The notes beneath the pieces were generated by a model. That model was not told the origin of the DNA, did not search any database, and saw only the letters and a program-made list of their open reading frames with translations. From positions 62,001 to 126,000 of the forward strand of contig NZ_JBHLUN010000002.1 in NCBI RefSeq assembly GCF_042433915.1: 64,000 nt of DNA, in the 5' to 3' direction. The DNA is from Roseomonas elaeocarpi (GTDB taxonomy: Bacteria > Pseudomonadota > Alphaproteobacteria > Acetobacterales > Acetobacteraceae). Position numbers and translations under genes: made by a program. Positions 16,482 to 26,000 of the stretch are shown here, in pieces (within the stretch, counting starts at the first letter, position 1; each line of letters opens with the position of its first letter).

Positions 16482-17390
16482 TCAGGCGCTGGCGCGCAGC
16501 GGCGGAAACGTATCGCGCAGCGTTTCGCGCACTTCAGCGAGGAAGGATCGCACCAGCCGCGACACCGGCTTGCCATGCGCCAGCACGGCGTAGATCGTGA
16601 TCGGCACGGCCGGCCGGAATGGCCGCACCACCAGCCCCTCGCCGCCCGCTGCCGCGGTGAGCGGATCCACCACGCTGCTGCCCAGGCCACGTTCCACCAG
16701 CCGCGCACCCACGTTCATGAAGCGGACCTCGACGGTCGGTGCGAAAGGTTGCGCGGCGCGGCGGAAGGCTTCCGCCACCAGCCCGTGCACGCGCGTGCCG
16801 GCCGGCGGTGCGATCACCACGCCGTTCTGCAGGTCCCCCGGCGTGACGAAGGGCAGACTTGCCAGGGGGCTTCCCGCCGGGCACGCGCAAACCATGTCGA
16901 GCTGCACCAGCGGCTGCGCCTCGATACCCGGGCGGGGGTCGGGTTCCATCACCAGGCCCAGATGTGTGATGCCCGCTTCAAGTCCGTCCAGCATTTCGGT
17001 CATGGAGCGCGTCTCGATGCTCAGCGCGACCTTCGGATGGTTCGGCGCGAAGCGCTCCACCACTCGCGGCAGCAGCGACTCCGAGAGTTCCGCCGTCGCG
17101 GTGACGCGCACCCGGCCAATGCGACTGGCGCGCAGATCGCCTGCCTTCTGCCGGATACCCTGGAACATCAGGAACAACGGCTCGCTGTCCTGGAACAGCA
17201 CCGCGGCTTCCTCGGTGGGGAGCAGCCGGTTGCTGACACGGTGGAACAGCGGAAAGCCGAGATGCGCCTCCATGTTCTTGATGGCGTTGCTCACCGCCGG
17301 CTGCGACATGCCGAGCTCAGTCGCTGCGCCCACTGTCGTACGCAGACGCATCACGGCACGCAGCACCTCGAGCTGGCGCAGGTTCAACAT
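16482..17390 (-). CDS. LysR-family transcriptional regulator
   Basis: The 302-residue protein has the N-terminal winged helix of LysR regulators (LRQLEVLRAVMRLRTTVGAA, then ELGMSQPAVSNAIKNMEAHL) and a two-lobed effector domain (VRVTATAELSESLLPRVVER onwards). It lies within the minus-strand series of module B, 60 bp after the small barrel gene, rather than divergent from its presumed targets. That makes its operator position unclear. The effector may be the ligand of the downstream binding protein. Confidence 0.9.
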   Translation of the reverse strand: MLNLRQLEVLRAVMRLRTTVGAATELGMSQPAVSNAIKNMEAHLGFPLFHRVSNRLLPTEEAAVLFQDSEPLFLMFQGIRQKAGDLRASRIGRVRVTATAELSESLLPRVVERFAPNHPKVALSIETRSMTEMLDGLEAGITHLGLVMEPDPRPGIEAQPLVQLDMVCACPAGSPLASLPFVTPGDLQNGVVIAPPAGTRVHGLVAEAFRRAAQPFAPTVEVRFMNVGARLVERGLGSSVVDPLTAAAGGEGLVVRPFRPAVPITIYAVLAHGKPVSRLVRSFLAEVRETLRDTFPPLRASA

Positions 17391-17450
17391 GACGCCTCCT
17401 CATCCTGAGAGGAAGCCAAGCAGGAACCGGGCCAGCCGTCCCGAGCCGCC

Positions 17451-17741
17451 TTACCGCGGCGTCAACACCTGCCGTTGAAAGTCGCGGATATGCGGCGTGA
17501 GGGGACCGAAGCCCTGCACCGCCGCGAATTCCGGCGAAGCATAGGCCTCGGGACCGCTGATCTCGTAGACCGCGACGTGGCGCGGACCGCCATCCTCGGA
17601 CAGGTAGCGACGCGCCGAAAGCCAGCCCGGGCAGCCGAGAAGGTCGGGAATATGCTTCTCCTCGTACCAGCGATTGAATTCCGCCTCGATCTCGGGGGCG
17701 ACGTTGACGCGCACGATGTGCAGCCAGGGCGTTCCAGTCAT
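17451..17741 (-). CDS. Small dimeric alpha/beta-barrel protein (EthD/DUF4286-like)
   Basis: The 96-residue protein resembles small ferredoxin-like dimeric barrel proteins: HIVRVNVAPEIEAEFNRWYE followed by EKHIPDLLGCPGWLSARRYL, with the NxWYxxxHIPD core characteristic of that group. Such proteins often act as monooxygenases, isomerases or accessory factors in catabolic operons. No catalytic residue can be assigned. Its start overlaps the stop of the aldolase gene upstream as ATGA, so it is translationally coupled to it. Confidence 0.7.
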   Translation of the reverse strand: MTGTPWLHIVRVNVAPEIEAEFNRWYEEKHIPDLLGCPGWLSARRYLSEDGGPRHVAVYEISGPEAYASPEFAAVQGFGPLTPHIRDFQRQVLTPR

Positions 17742-18667
17742 GCCATGATCCCTTCCACGCCTGCCGCGGTCATCGCCGCGCGGAGCACCGCGCGCTCCTC
17801 CGCGTCCAGTTCCGGCAGCGGCGCGCGGCAGGTCGCCTCCGGGATGCGGCCCAGCAGGTGCAGGCAGGCCTTCAGCCTCGGCGTGGCGAGACCCGGCGGC
17901 GCCGCGCCGTAGATCGCGCGTGCCAGCGGCTGCACCCGTTCGTGCAACTGCCGCGCTGCCGTCATGTCGCCCGCCCGCACGGCACGGTGCAGCGCCACGA
18001 TCAGCTCCGGCACCACCGCCGCCAGGCTGACGAGGCTGCCGGCCGAGCCGGCGGCGAAGCAGGCGAGGAGATGCTCGTCACCCGACGCCATTACCGCGAC
18101 ACCGGGCCGCTCCGCCGTCACGACCTCGCGCGTCAGATCGTAGGCCGCGCTGTCCCAGCTGCCTTCCTTGATGCCCACCACGCGCGGAAGTTGCACCAGC
18201 GCCCGTAGCAGGGCAGGCGGAAAGTGCAGGCCGCCGGACCGGACCGAGCCCTGGAACAGAAAGAGGGGAAGCTCCGTCGCATCGTGGATTGCCTGGTGGT
18301 GGCGCAGCGCCACGCGCGGATCCACGCCCATTGCCCAGGAAAACGGCGCGAAGACCATGATGGCGTCGGCCCCGGCATCCGCCGCGTCACGCGACAGCGC
18401 CGCCGCCGACGCGCTCCCCTCGGCCGCGACGCCGGCCACCACCGGTGCCCGGCCGGCCGCCGCGCGCGCAAGCTGCACCACCCGGTGCATCTCCTCGGGC
18501 GTCAGCAGCGTGTTCTCGCCCGCGTGGCCATTGACCAGCAGGCCGTGCATCCCGGGGCAGCCCAACACGTCACGGAGGTGACTGGTGAAGGCCTCCTCGT
18601 CCACCGTGCCGTCGCGGCGCATCGGACAGACCACGGAGGCGTAGAGGCCGTGGAAGCGGGTGCTCAT
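17738..18667 (-). CDS. DapA-family aldolase/hydrolyase, unusual subfamily (2)
   Basis: The protein has 309 residues of the DHDPS/NAL TIM-barrel family, with the Schiff-base lysine in VVGIKEGSW. As in 13593-14525, the GTTGE loop reads NGHAGE and the YNxP tyrosine is replaced (LFLFQGSVRSG). The two form one subfamily that has lost the DHDPS acid-base relay. The start at 18667 overlaps the upstream MaoC stop as ATGA; the stop overlaps the next start in the same way. Inferred role: retro-aldol cleavage or dehydration of a keto acid in module B. Confidence 0.85.
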   Translation of the reverse strand: MSTRFHGLYASVVCPMRRDGTVDEEAFTSHLRDVLGCPGMHGLLVNGHAGENTLLTPEEMHRVVQLARAAAGRAPVVAGVAAEGSASAAALSRDAADAGADAIMVFAPFSWAMGVDPRVALRHHQAIHDATELPLFLFQGSVRSGGLHFPPALLRALVQLPRVVGIKEGSWDSAAYDLTREVVTAERPGVAVMASGDEHLLACFAAGSAGSLVSLAAVVPELIVALHRAVRAGDMTAARQLHERVQPLARAIYGAAPPGLATPRLKACLHLLGRIPEATCRAPLPELDAEERAVLRAAMTAAGVEGIMA

Positions 18668-19125
18668 GCGGCGCTCTCCGCGAGCCCGGGCGGCGGACCC
18701 GGCTTTGGGCGCGGGTACTTCAACGTGGCGCGAGCCTTGAGAACCTCCAACCCCGCCTCGTTGCGGGCGCTGGCCTCCCACACGAGGGTGCGGGTGTCGG
18801 GGTGCCGCTCCGCGATCCAGACCTCGATCGTGACGGTGTCACCGTAGAAGACCGGGCCGGTGAACCAGAAGCGGTCCTCCACCGACACGCCGATCGTGCC
18901 CGCGAGCTCGGCCGTCAGGACGCTGGTGCAAAGCCCCGCCACCATGATGCCGGGCGCGAGCCGCCGTCCGAAGCGAGTGCCGCCGGCATAGCCCTCGTCC
19001 ACGTGCACCGGGCCGAAATCCCCGGTGGCGGCGATGTAGAGCGCGCCGTCCGCCTCGGTGACCGTCTTGCTGACCACGGCGCGGTCGCCCACGGCCAGGC
19101 TGTCGAAGGGCTTGGGGTCGTACAT
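18664..19125 (-). CDS. MaoC-family hydratase (1 of 2 in module B)
   Basis: The 153-residue single hot-dog-domain protein carries the dehydratase segment YIAATGDFGPVHVDEGYAGG and the following APGIMVAGLCTSVLTAE helix. In the usual motif Asp and His act as catalytic pair; here D and H are spaced as GDFGPVHVD. It may form a heteromer with the neighbouring MaoC protein, since split two-subunit MaoC hydratases are known. It lies 12 bp after that gene. Confidence 0.8.
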   Translation of the reverse strand: MYDPKPFDSLAVGDRAVVSKTVTEADGALYIAATGDFGPVHVDEGYAGGTRFGRRLAPGIMVAGLCTSVLTAELAGTIGVSVEDRFWFTGPVFYGDTVTIEVWIAERHPDTRTLVWEASARNEAGLEVLKARATLKYPRPKPGPPPGLAESAA

Positions 19126-19137
19126 GCCGCTCGGCCC

Positions 19138-19563
19138 TCAGCTGCCGGGATGGAGGCAGGCGGAGCGCGACGCGACGTCCCGCACCGGCACCAGCGTCGC
19201 CTCGCCCTCCATGACGGGGCCGGTGCCGTCGAGCAGGCCGGTCAGGCGCAGGTGCAGGGTTTCACCCTCGGCCGCCACGATCTCGGCCCCCGCCTCCACC
19301 GTGCCGCCCACCGGCACCGCGCCGAGGAAGCGCAGGTTCATCGCGCCGATCCGCCGCGATGGCCCGCCCAGCCGCGCAAGGCAGGTGCTGGCCAGCGCCC
19401 CCAGGATCAGCTCGAAGGCCACCATTCCCGGCGCACCCTCCGCCCTGGCGCGGGCGGCATCCACGTAGAGAGGGCCGAGATTGCCGGAGATGCCGGTGAA
19501 GAAGGCCTGCTCGGCACTGGTCAGCGTCTTGCGGAAGGTGATGCGCGCCCCGGGCTCTGGCAT
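19138..19563 (-). CDS. MaoC-like hot-dog protein (2 of 2 in module B)
   Basis: The protein has about 141 residues with a hot-dog fold: FRKTLTSAEQAFFTGISGNL followed by GPLYVDAARARAEGAPGMVA. The canonical catalytic histidine of the hydratase motif is replaced (NLGPLYVDA instead of DxNPxHxD), so it may be the non-catalytic partner of the adjacent MaoC protein. ATG 19563 is given as start. A GTG at 19578 overlaps the acyl-CoA dehydrogenase stop as GTGA and is an equally good choice, adding five residues. Confidence 0.7.
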   Translation of the reverse strand: MPEPGARITFRKTLTSAEQAFFTGISGNLGPLYVDAARARAEGAPGMVAFELILGALASTCLARLGGPSRRIGAMNLRFLGAVPVGGTVEAGAEIVAAEGETLHLRLTGLLDGTGPVMEGEATLVPVRDVASRSACLHPGS

Positions 19564-19574
19564 CGTGGCGGCGC

Positions 19575-20738
19575 TCACAGCGACAGCCCGTGCTTGATCA
19601 CGCCGCGTGCGACCAGCATCCGGTGGATTTCGGAGGTTCCGTCGTAGATCCGCGTCACCCGTGCGTCGCGGTAGATGCGCTCCAGCGGCAGCTCCTTGCT
19701 GTAGCCGGCGCCGCCGAAGATCTGGATGCCGCGATCCGCCACGCGGCACAGCATTTCCGAGGCGCTGAACTTCACCATCGAAACCTTGTCGCGCGCATCC
19801 ACGCCGCGGTCGATCTCCCAGGCCGTGTTGAGCACCATCATCCGCGTCGCGAAGATCTCGGCGGCAGAGTCCGCGATCATCTGCCCCACCATCTGGAATT
19901 CACCGATCGGCTGCCCGAACTGCCGGCGCTCGGCAGCCTGGACGCGCATCATCTCCAGCACGCGCGTCGCCATGCCGACCGCCCGGGCGCCGATATGGCC
20001 GAGGCGGATGGCCGACACGCTGCCCATAATCAGCCGGAAGCCGCCGCCGACCTCGCCCAGCACAGCGTCACGCGGGATGCGGCACTCGTTGAAGCTCAGC
20101 TCCGCGTGGCCGTAGCCACGATGGCCCATCATCGGCTGCTTCCGTGCCACGGTGAAGCCCGGGGTATCGCGGTCCACCAGGAACAGCGTGATGCCGCCGC
20201 GCGCACGCTTCTCGGCGTCGGTCACGGCCATGACGATGGTGTAGTCCGCCACGTCCCCATCGCTGATGTAGTGCTTGGTGCCGTTGAGCACCCATTCTTC
20301 GCCGTCGAGGTGCGCGGTGGTAGAGATCGCGGCCGCGTCGGAGCCGGCACCGGGCTCGGTGATCGCCATGGCGCAGATCTTCTCGCCACGCACGGTGGGC
20401 AGAAGGTAACGGTCCCGCTGCTCACCCCTGCAGACCATCAGCATCGGGTAGACCTGCCCGAAGACGCGACGGATCAGCGCGTCGGAGGTCTTGCCCAGTT
20501 CTTCCTCGACCAGGCACATCTCAACCACGGACAGGCCGCCGCCGCCGACCTCGGCCGGCATGTTCATGGCAAAGAGGCCCAGTTCCTGCGCCTTCGCGCG
20601 CAGCGGGCGCAGCTTGCCTTCGGGAACCTGGCCGAGGCTCTCGACCTCGGCTTCCAGGGGCTGCACCTCGGTGGTGACGAAGCGGCGCACCGTTTCCGTC
20701 AGCAGCCGGATGTCCTCGGGAACGGAAAAGTCGATCAT
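19575..20738 (-). CDS. Acyl-CoA dehydrogenase (module B) with Asp at the catalytic position
   Basis: The 387-residue protein has all flavoprotein blocks (MAITEPGAGSDAAAISTTAH, ERRQFGQPIGEFQMVGQMIA). At the place of the usual catalytic glutamate it reads IYDGTSEIHRM, with D366 instead of Glu. Asp occurs in several divergent acyl-CoA dehydrogenase groups, so it is probably active on a particular substrate class. The start overlaps the CaiB stop as ATGA. It works next to MaoC and CoA-transferase enzymes. Confidence 0.9.
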   Translation of the reverse strand: MIDFSVPEDIRLLTETVRRFVTTEVQPLEAEVESLGQVPEGKLRPLRAKAQELGLFAMNMPAEVGGGGLSVVEMCLVEEELGKTSDALIRRVFGQVYPMLMVCRGEQRDRYLLPTVRGEKICAMAITEPGAGSDAAAISTTAHLDGEEWVLNGTKHYISDGDVADYTIVMAVTDAEKRARGGITLFLVDRDTPGFTVARKQPMMGHRGYGHAELSFNECRIPRDAVLGEVGGGFRLIMGSVSAIRLGHIGARAVGMATRVLEMMRVQAAERRQFGQPIGEFQMVGQMIADSAAEIFATRMMVLNTAWEIDRGVDARDKVSMVKFSASEMLCRVADRGIQIFGGAGYSKELPLERIYRDARVTRIYDGTSEIHRMLVARGVIKHGLSL

Positions 20739-21937
20739 GCCGCGGTTCCTTCCGGCCAGCTCACCGCGCCGCTTTCGCGCAGCGCCTCGATCTCACCTGG
20801 CGCGTAGCCGAGCTCGCCCAGGATCCCGCGCGTCTGAGCGCCCAGTGGCTGCGGCACCAGCCGCACCGCGGGTACCTGACCGTCGTAGCGGGCGGGGTGG
20901 CTCACCAGCGTCACCGGATGGCCGGTGGCGCCATCGAGCGTGGCGAAGGCCCCCAGGTGCTGGAGTTGCGGGTCGTCCGGCAGGTCGCCATAGTCGGCCA
21001 CGGGAGCGTGCCAGATGCGCTCGCGCTCCAGCCCCGGCAGCCAGTGCGCGGTTGGCTGCTCGCGCAGACGCTCGGTGACGAGGCGGGCGATCTCCTCTCG
21101 CCGAAGCAATGCTTCGTTCTCGGGAATGGCGGCGAGGGCCGGCAATTCCAACGCCGCCCCGACCGTGGAAGGGGGCGACATGGACAGCGCCAGGTGACCA
21201 TCCGCCGTAGCGTAGAGACCATAAGGACCTGCGCTGAACCAGGAGGCGATGCCCCCGGGCGCTCGTGGTGACGCGGAAGGAGCACCGTTCAGAAAGGCGG
21301 TCAGCGCCTCGGTTTGCAGGTCAAGCGCGGCCTGGAAGAGGTTGACCTCGACGAGGCGACCCGCCCCCGTACGCTCCCGTCGGAACAGTGCCGCCAGGAT
21401 CGCCATGGCGTAGATCATCGCCGCGTGCTGATCGACCACCACCGCGCCAGCCGGAGTGGGCGGGCCGTCGGCGCGACCGCTGCGGGCAGCCAGGCCCGAC
21501 ATGGCCTGAAGCAGCAGGTCCTGGCCCGGTCGGTCCCGGTACGGGCCTGAGGAGCCGAACCCGCTGGCGGCAGCGTAGATCAGACGAGGGTTCCCGGCTC
21601 GCAAAGCTTCGTGCCCGAAGCCCATGCGCTCCATGGTGCCGGGCCGGAAGTTCTCCATCACCACATCCGCTTCACGCAGCAGACGCGCCACCACGGCTCG
21701 ACCCTCCGGATGCTTCACGTCCACCGCGAGGCTGCGCTTGTTGCGGCCCGTTGAAAGGAAGTTGACGCTCTGCCCCCCGACGAAGTGCCCAGCGACGGCC
21801 CAGTTGCGGTGAAATGCGCCTCCTGGAGGTTCAACCGCGATGACCTCCGCACCGAGGTCGGCCAGGATTTGTGCCGCAAGAGGACCAGCCAGGAAGTGAT
21901 TGAAGCTGACGACGCGAACACCCTCAAGAAGGTCCAT
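20735..21937 (-). CDS. Family III CoA-transferase (CaiB/BaiF)
   Basis: The 400-residue protein has the family III signature at its N-terminus (VRVVSFNHFLAGPLAAQILA, then DLGAEVIAVEPPGG) and the catalytic aspartate region GRNKRSLAVDVKHPEGRAVV. Such enzymes move CoA between organic acids, often succinyl-CoA to a substrate acid. The ATG at 21937 follows GGGAG. It is the first gene of module B, 166 bp after the stop of the response-regulator gene. In the intervening bases I see no gene and no convincing operator. Confidence 0.9.
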   Translation of the reverse strand: MDLLEGVRVVSFNHFLAGPLAAQILADLGAEVIAVEPPGGAFHRNWAVAGHFVGGQSVNFLSTGRNKRSLAVDVKHPEGRAVVARLLREADVVMENFRPGTMERMGFGHEALRAGNPRLIYAAASGFGSSGPYRDRPGQDLLLQAMSGLAARSGRADGPPTPAGAVVVDQHAAMIYAMAILAALFRRERTGAGRLVEVNLFQAALDLQTEALTAFLNGAPSASPRAPGGIASWFSAGPYGLYATADGHLALSMSPPSTVGAALELPALAAIPENEALLRREEIARLVTERLREQPTAHWLPGLERERIWHAPVADYGDLPDDPQLQHLGAFATLDGATGHPVTLVSHPARYDGQVPAVRLVPQPLGAQTRGILGELGYAPGEIEALRESGAVSWPEGTAA

Positions 21938-22103
21938 GCCGCCGCTCCCGTGTCGGTCTAGGGTACATCCGCCGTACGCTCGCAAGGCTGCGGGACCAAG
22001 CCAAGGCGGTTAGCAATCCGAATCAGGCACCCCGGTATAACTTCGGTAAATGCAGATCTCTCATGCTCCGTCGCGAGGCTCACATGGCTCCAGGCGCTCC
22101 GGA

Positions 22104-23069
22104 TCAGCCACTCCCGAGCGCCCGGACCGACACCGCAGCGGCCGAGGCACGATTTTCAACACCCAGCTTGCTGTAAATGCCTTCCAGATGCTTGTTCACC
22201 GTGCGTGGGCTCATCACCAAGATCTCGGCAATGTCGCGGTTGGACTTGCCGCGACCGAGCCAGAGCAGCACCTCTGCTTCGCGTACCGTCAGCCCGAGGC
22301 GCATGCGCAGCAGGTTCTCTTCGGCGTAGGGGTCGTGCGCCGTGACCCGGAGCAGGATCTCGTCCCGGCTGATGCGACCGACGTGATGAAACTCCACCGT
22401 GCGGCCATCAGGCAGGATTACGGTGGGCGGGGTGTTCACCTCGTCGCCGGCCGGCGGTACCCAGCCCGGAATGCGCGCCCCCTCTCCCACACCGGCCACC
22501 GCGGGTCTCGTGGCACCGGGAGCGGACGCGCCGACGAGGCGAAGGAGGATCGCCGCCTGGGGCGTGGCCCAGAGCACCTCACCATCACGGTCCACTGCCA
22601 GCAGGAAACGCCCGGCCACGTCCAGCGCCGCATGGGCACTTCGCGTCCGTCGCGCATTGGCCAGGTGCGCGCCGAGGCGGGCCAGCACCTCGCCCGGCAC
22701 CACGGGCTTGATCACGTAGTCCACACCCCCCGCCTCGAAGCCGCGCACCACGTCCTCGCTGTCGGCCAGGCCGGTCATGAAGATCACGGGCACGGAAACG
22801 AGGCGCGCGTCGCGCTTCATGCGGCGGCAGGCCTCGAAGCCGTCCATCCCCGGCATGACCGCGTCCAGCAGCACGATATCGGGCGTGATGCGCTCGATCA
22901 CCGCCATGGCCGCGGCGGCCGACTGCGCCACGAGCACCATGTGGCCCGCAGCCTCCAGCGTGTCGTTCAACATCCCCAGCGTGCCCGGGGCGTCGTCGAC
23001 CACCAGCACGATGTCGCGGCGCGGCGCGTCAGCGGTCATGGGGGCTTCCCGGACCAGTTCCTGGGTCAT
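22104..23069 (-). CDS. Response regulator, REC plus LuxR-type HTH
   Basis: The protein has 321 residues. Residues 18-135 are a receiver domain with phosphoacceptor D69 (DIVLLDAVMPGMDG) and the lysine in VDYVIKPV. A middle region of about 100 residues resembles a degenerate sensory domain. The C-terminal 60 residues are a LuxR/FixJ helix-turn-helix (LTVREAEVLLWLGRGKSNRD, then TVNKHLEGIYSKLG). The start overlaps the end of the kinase gene by 41 bp, or by 11 bp if the ATG at 23039 is used; both have GGAAG-like sites. It is the likely DNA-binding partner of the adjacent kinase. Confidence 0.9.
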   Translation of the reverse strand: MTQELVREAPMTADAPRRDIVLVVDDAPGTLGMLNDTLEAAGHMVLVAQSAAAAMAVIERITPDIVLLDAVMPGMDGFEACRRMKRDARLVSVPVIFMTGLADSEDVVRGFEAGGVDYVIKPVVPGEVLARLGAHLANARRTRSAHAALDVAGRFLLAVDRDGEVLWATPQAAILLRLVGASAPGATRPAVAGVGEGARIPGWVPPAGDEVNTPPTVILPDGRTVEFHHVGRISRDEILLRVTAHDPYAEENLLRMRLGLTVREAEVLLWLGRGKSNRDIAEILVMSPRTVNKHLEGIYSKLGVENRASAAAVSVRALGSG

Positions 23070-26000
23070 CCGCCGCTTCCGAAGCCCCCGACAGGGCGGC
23101 CAGGAAGTCGTCCAGCCGGTACTCGGCGATCAGGCTCCGCAGGGCGGCAACGGCGTCGCGCGCGCCTGGATCTTCCCGCTCCAGGGCGTCCAGCCTGTCG
23201 CGGATACCGCCGACGTAGCCGATGACGGCCAGTTGCCGCAGCTCGGCCGCCTGTGCCGGAGCGAGGTTCAGCCTGCCGCCCAGCAACGGCGCAGGGGGCG
23301 CGTCAGCGAAGGTCCAGGCGATCCCGAGCAACCTGCCGATCTTGTCCAGCAGAGCCGGCAAGGACACGGGCTTGGCCAGCACGTCGTCGTGGTGGAGGCC
23401 CTCGCCGGTCGCCCCGACCTCGGGCACGTTGGCCGAGACGATGACGATCGGGGCGGACTGCCCCGCTTCCTCGCGCAAGCGCCGGGCCAGTTCCCACCCC
23501 GTCATCCCCGGCATGGCGATGTCGAGCAGGAAAAGGTCCGGTGCCGCTTCCCGGGCGATCCGCAATGCTTCCGGGGCGTCGGCCGCCTGCCGCACGGTGA
23601 AGCCCAGCGGTTCCAAGAGGTCGGCCACCAGCGCGCGGTGGTCGGGGTCGTCGTCGGCCACCAGCACCTCGGCCGGGCGGCCGCGCCGGGTCTGGCCGGT
23701 GATGTGCCGCTCGGGCGCCGTCTGCTGCGCCGGGACCTTACCCGAAAGCAGCAGCCTGACCCGGAAGCGGCTGCCTGACCCAGGCGTGCTCGCCGCGGTG
23801 ATCTCGCCGCCCATGATCTCGGTCAGCGCCTTGGTGATGGTCAGGCCGAGCCCGGCACCGGGGGTCGCGGGCAGGCGCGCGTTTCCGCCGCGCTGGAAGG
23901 GTTCGAAGATACGCGGCAGGTCTGCCTCGGGGATGCCGATGCCGGTGTCCGTCACCTCGAACTCCGCCACCTCGGAACGAAAGCGCAGACGGAACGACAC
24001 GCTGCCCCGCGGCGTGAACTTGATGGCATTGCTCAGGAGGTTGATGAGGATCTGCCGCAGCCGTCGCTCGTCGGCATGCACCACGGGCGGCACCCGTTCC
24101 GGGGGGTCGAACACGAAGGCGAGGCCCTTTGCCTCGGCCTGGAAGCGCATCATGTCGACAATCGCGTCCAGAAATTCCGGCAGCCGGATCTCGTCACGGT
24201 AAAGCTCGATCCGTCCGGCCTCGATCTTGGAGATGTCGAGCAGCCCCTCGATCAGCGCCGCCAGGTGCTCGCCGGAGCGGCGGATGGTGCGCAACCCGTC
24301 CCGCCGGCGCTCCGGGATCGACGGGTCGCGCTCCAGCAACTGCGCATAGCCGAGGATGGCGTTGAGAGGGGAGCGCAGCTCGTGGCTGATGCCGACGACG
24401 TAGCGGCTCTTGGCCTTGTTGGCCGCCTCGGCAACGTCGCGGGCCTTCTGCAGCGCGGCGTCGGTGCGCTTGTGGGCGCGGATCTCGTTCATCAGCAGGG
24501 TGGTCTGACGGCGTGTTTCCTCCTGCGCCACCAGCTGGCTCTGTCGCGCCAGTACCAGCGCCCAGGCCGCCACACCGCCGATGATGGCTAGCACGAAGAA
24601 GGCTTTCCGCAGCGCCGTGTCGAGGCCCGCGACGGCGGGCGCCTGCGCCCTGATCAGCAGGAACACAAGGCCGATCGTGGCGACGAAGAGCGGGAAGACC
24701 AGCAGGAAGGAGCCGACCGGCGTTGCGAGTGCCCCGGTCACGCGCGTCGGCAGCAGGCTTCGCAGCGATCCTATGACTTGCGCAGCCAGCCTCGCCTGCG
24801 GCTTGCAGCCATCGCCGCAGCGCGCGTCGAGCGAGCAGCAGAGCGAACAGATCGGGCCGGTGTAGACGGGGCAGTACGCCATGTCGCGCGGCTCGAAGAC
24901 GTGCTCACAGATCACGCATTGCAGTTCGGTCCGCGTGGCCCAGGCAGCGCGGGGCTTGCGCGCCAGGTAGAAGCGGCCACCTGTGGCCCAGGCGATGGAC
25001 GGGGCCGCCATGAAAGCCACGCCGAAGGCGATAAAGGTCGCGAAGGCCTGCGCCAACGAGCCCAGCACGCCGTGATAGGCCGTGAAGGACACGAGGACGG
25101 CGAGCGCCATGCTGCCCACCCCCACGGGATTTACATCGTAAAGGTGAGCGCGCTTGAATTCGATCCCCGGTGGCGACAGGCCGAGCGGTTTGTTCACCGC
25201 GAGATCCGCCACCAGCGCCCCCATCCAGGCCGCCGCGACGCCGCTGTAGACGGACAGGACGCTTTCCATCGTCTCGTAAGCGCCGAGCTCCATCAGCAGA
25301 AGGGCGATGGCGCTGTTGAACACCAGCCAGACCACGCGCCCCGGATGGCTGTGGGTGAGGCGCGAGAAGAAGTTCGACCAGGCAAGCGAGCCGGCGTAAG
25401 CGTTCGTGATGTTGATTTTGATTTGTGAGATCGCAACAAAGATCGCGGTTGCCGCCAGCACCAGCGTCGGCGAGGCGATGAGGTAGCCGAAGGCCAGCCG
25501 GTACATCTCGGCCGGCTGCACCGCGTGAAAGGCGGACATGCCCGCCCGGATCGCGGCGTAGGCGAGAAACGAGCCTGCCAGCAGCTTCATCAGGTCGAAC
25601 AGCACCCATCCGGGCCCGCCCAGCAGCAACGCCGTCCACCACACGACCGGGCGTTGCGTGCGACGCGGCGGCAGGAAGCGCATGTAATCCACCTGCTCCG
25701 CCGTCTGGGTAATCAGCGCGAACAGGATGGAGGCCGCGGCGCCGAAGCCAAGGAGGTCGAAGCCGTCCGTTCCGCCCCTCGTCCCGTACTGGCCGCCATA
25801 GTCTGTCCAGTCCCTCAGCCAATCGGGCCGGGCGGTGGCGAGTGCCACCAGCGGCAGGATGTTCAGCAGCAGCCAGACAGGCTGGGTCCAGGTCTGCACC
25901 TGACTTATGAAGGTGATGCCGTAGGCCACCAGCGGCACCGCCACCACGGCGCACAGGATGTAGCCGAGCCAGAGCGGCACACCGAAGAAGCTGTCCAGCA

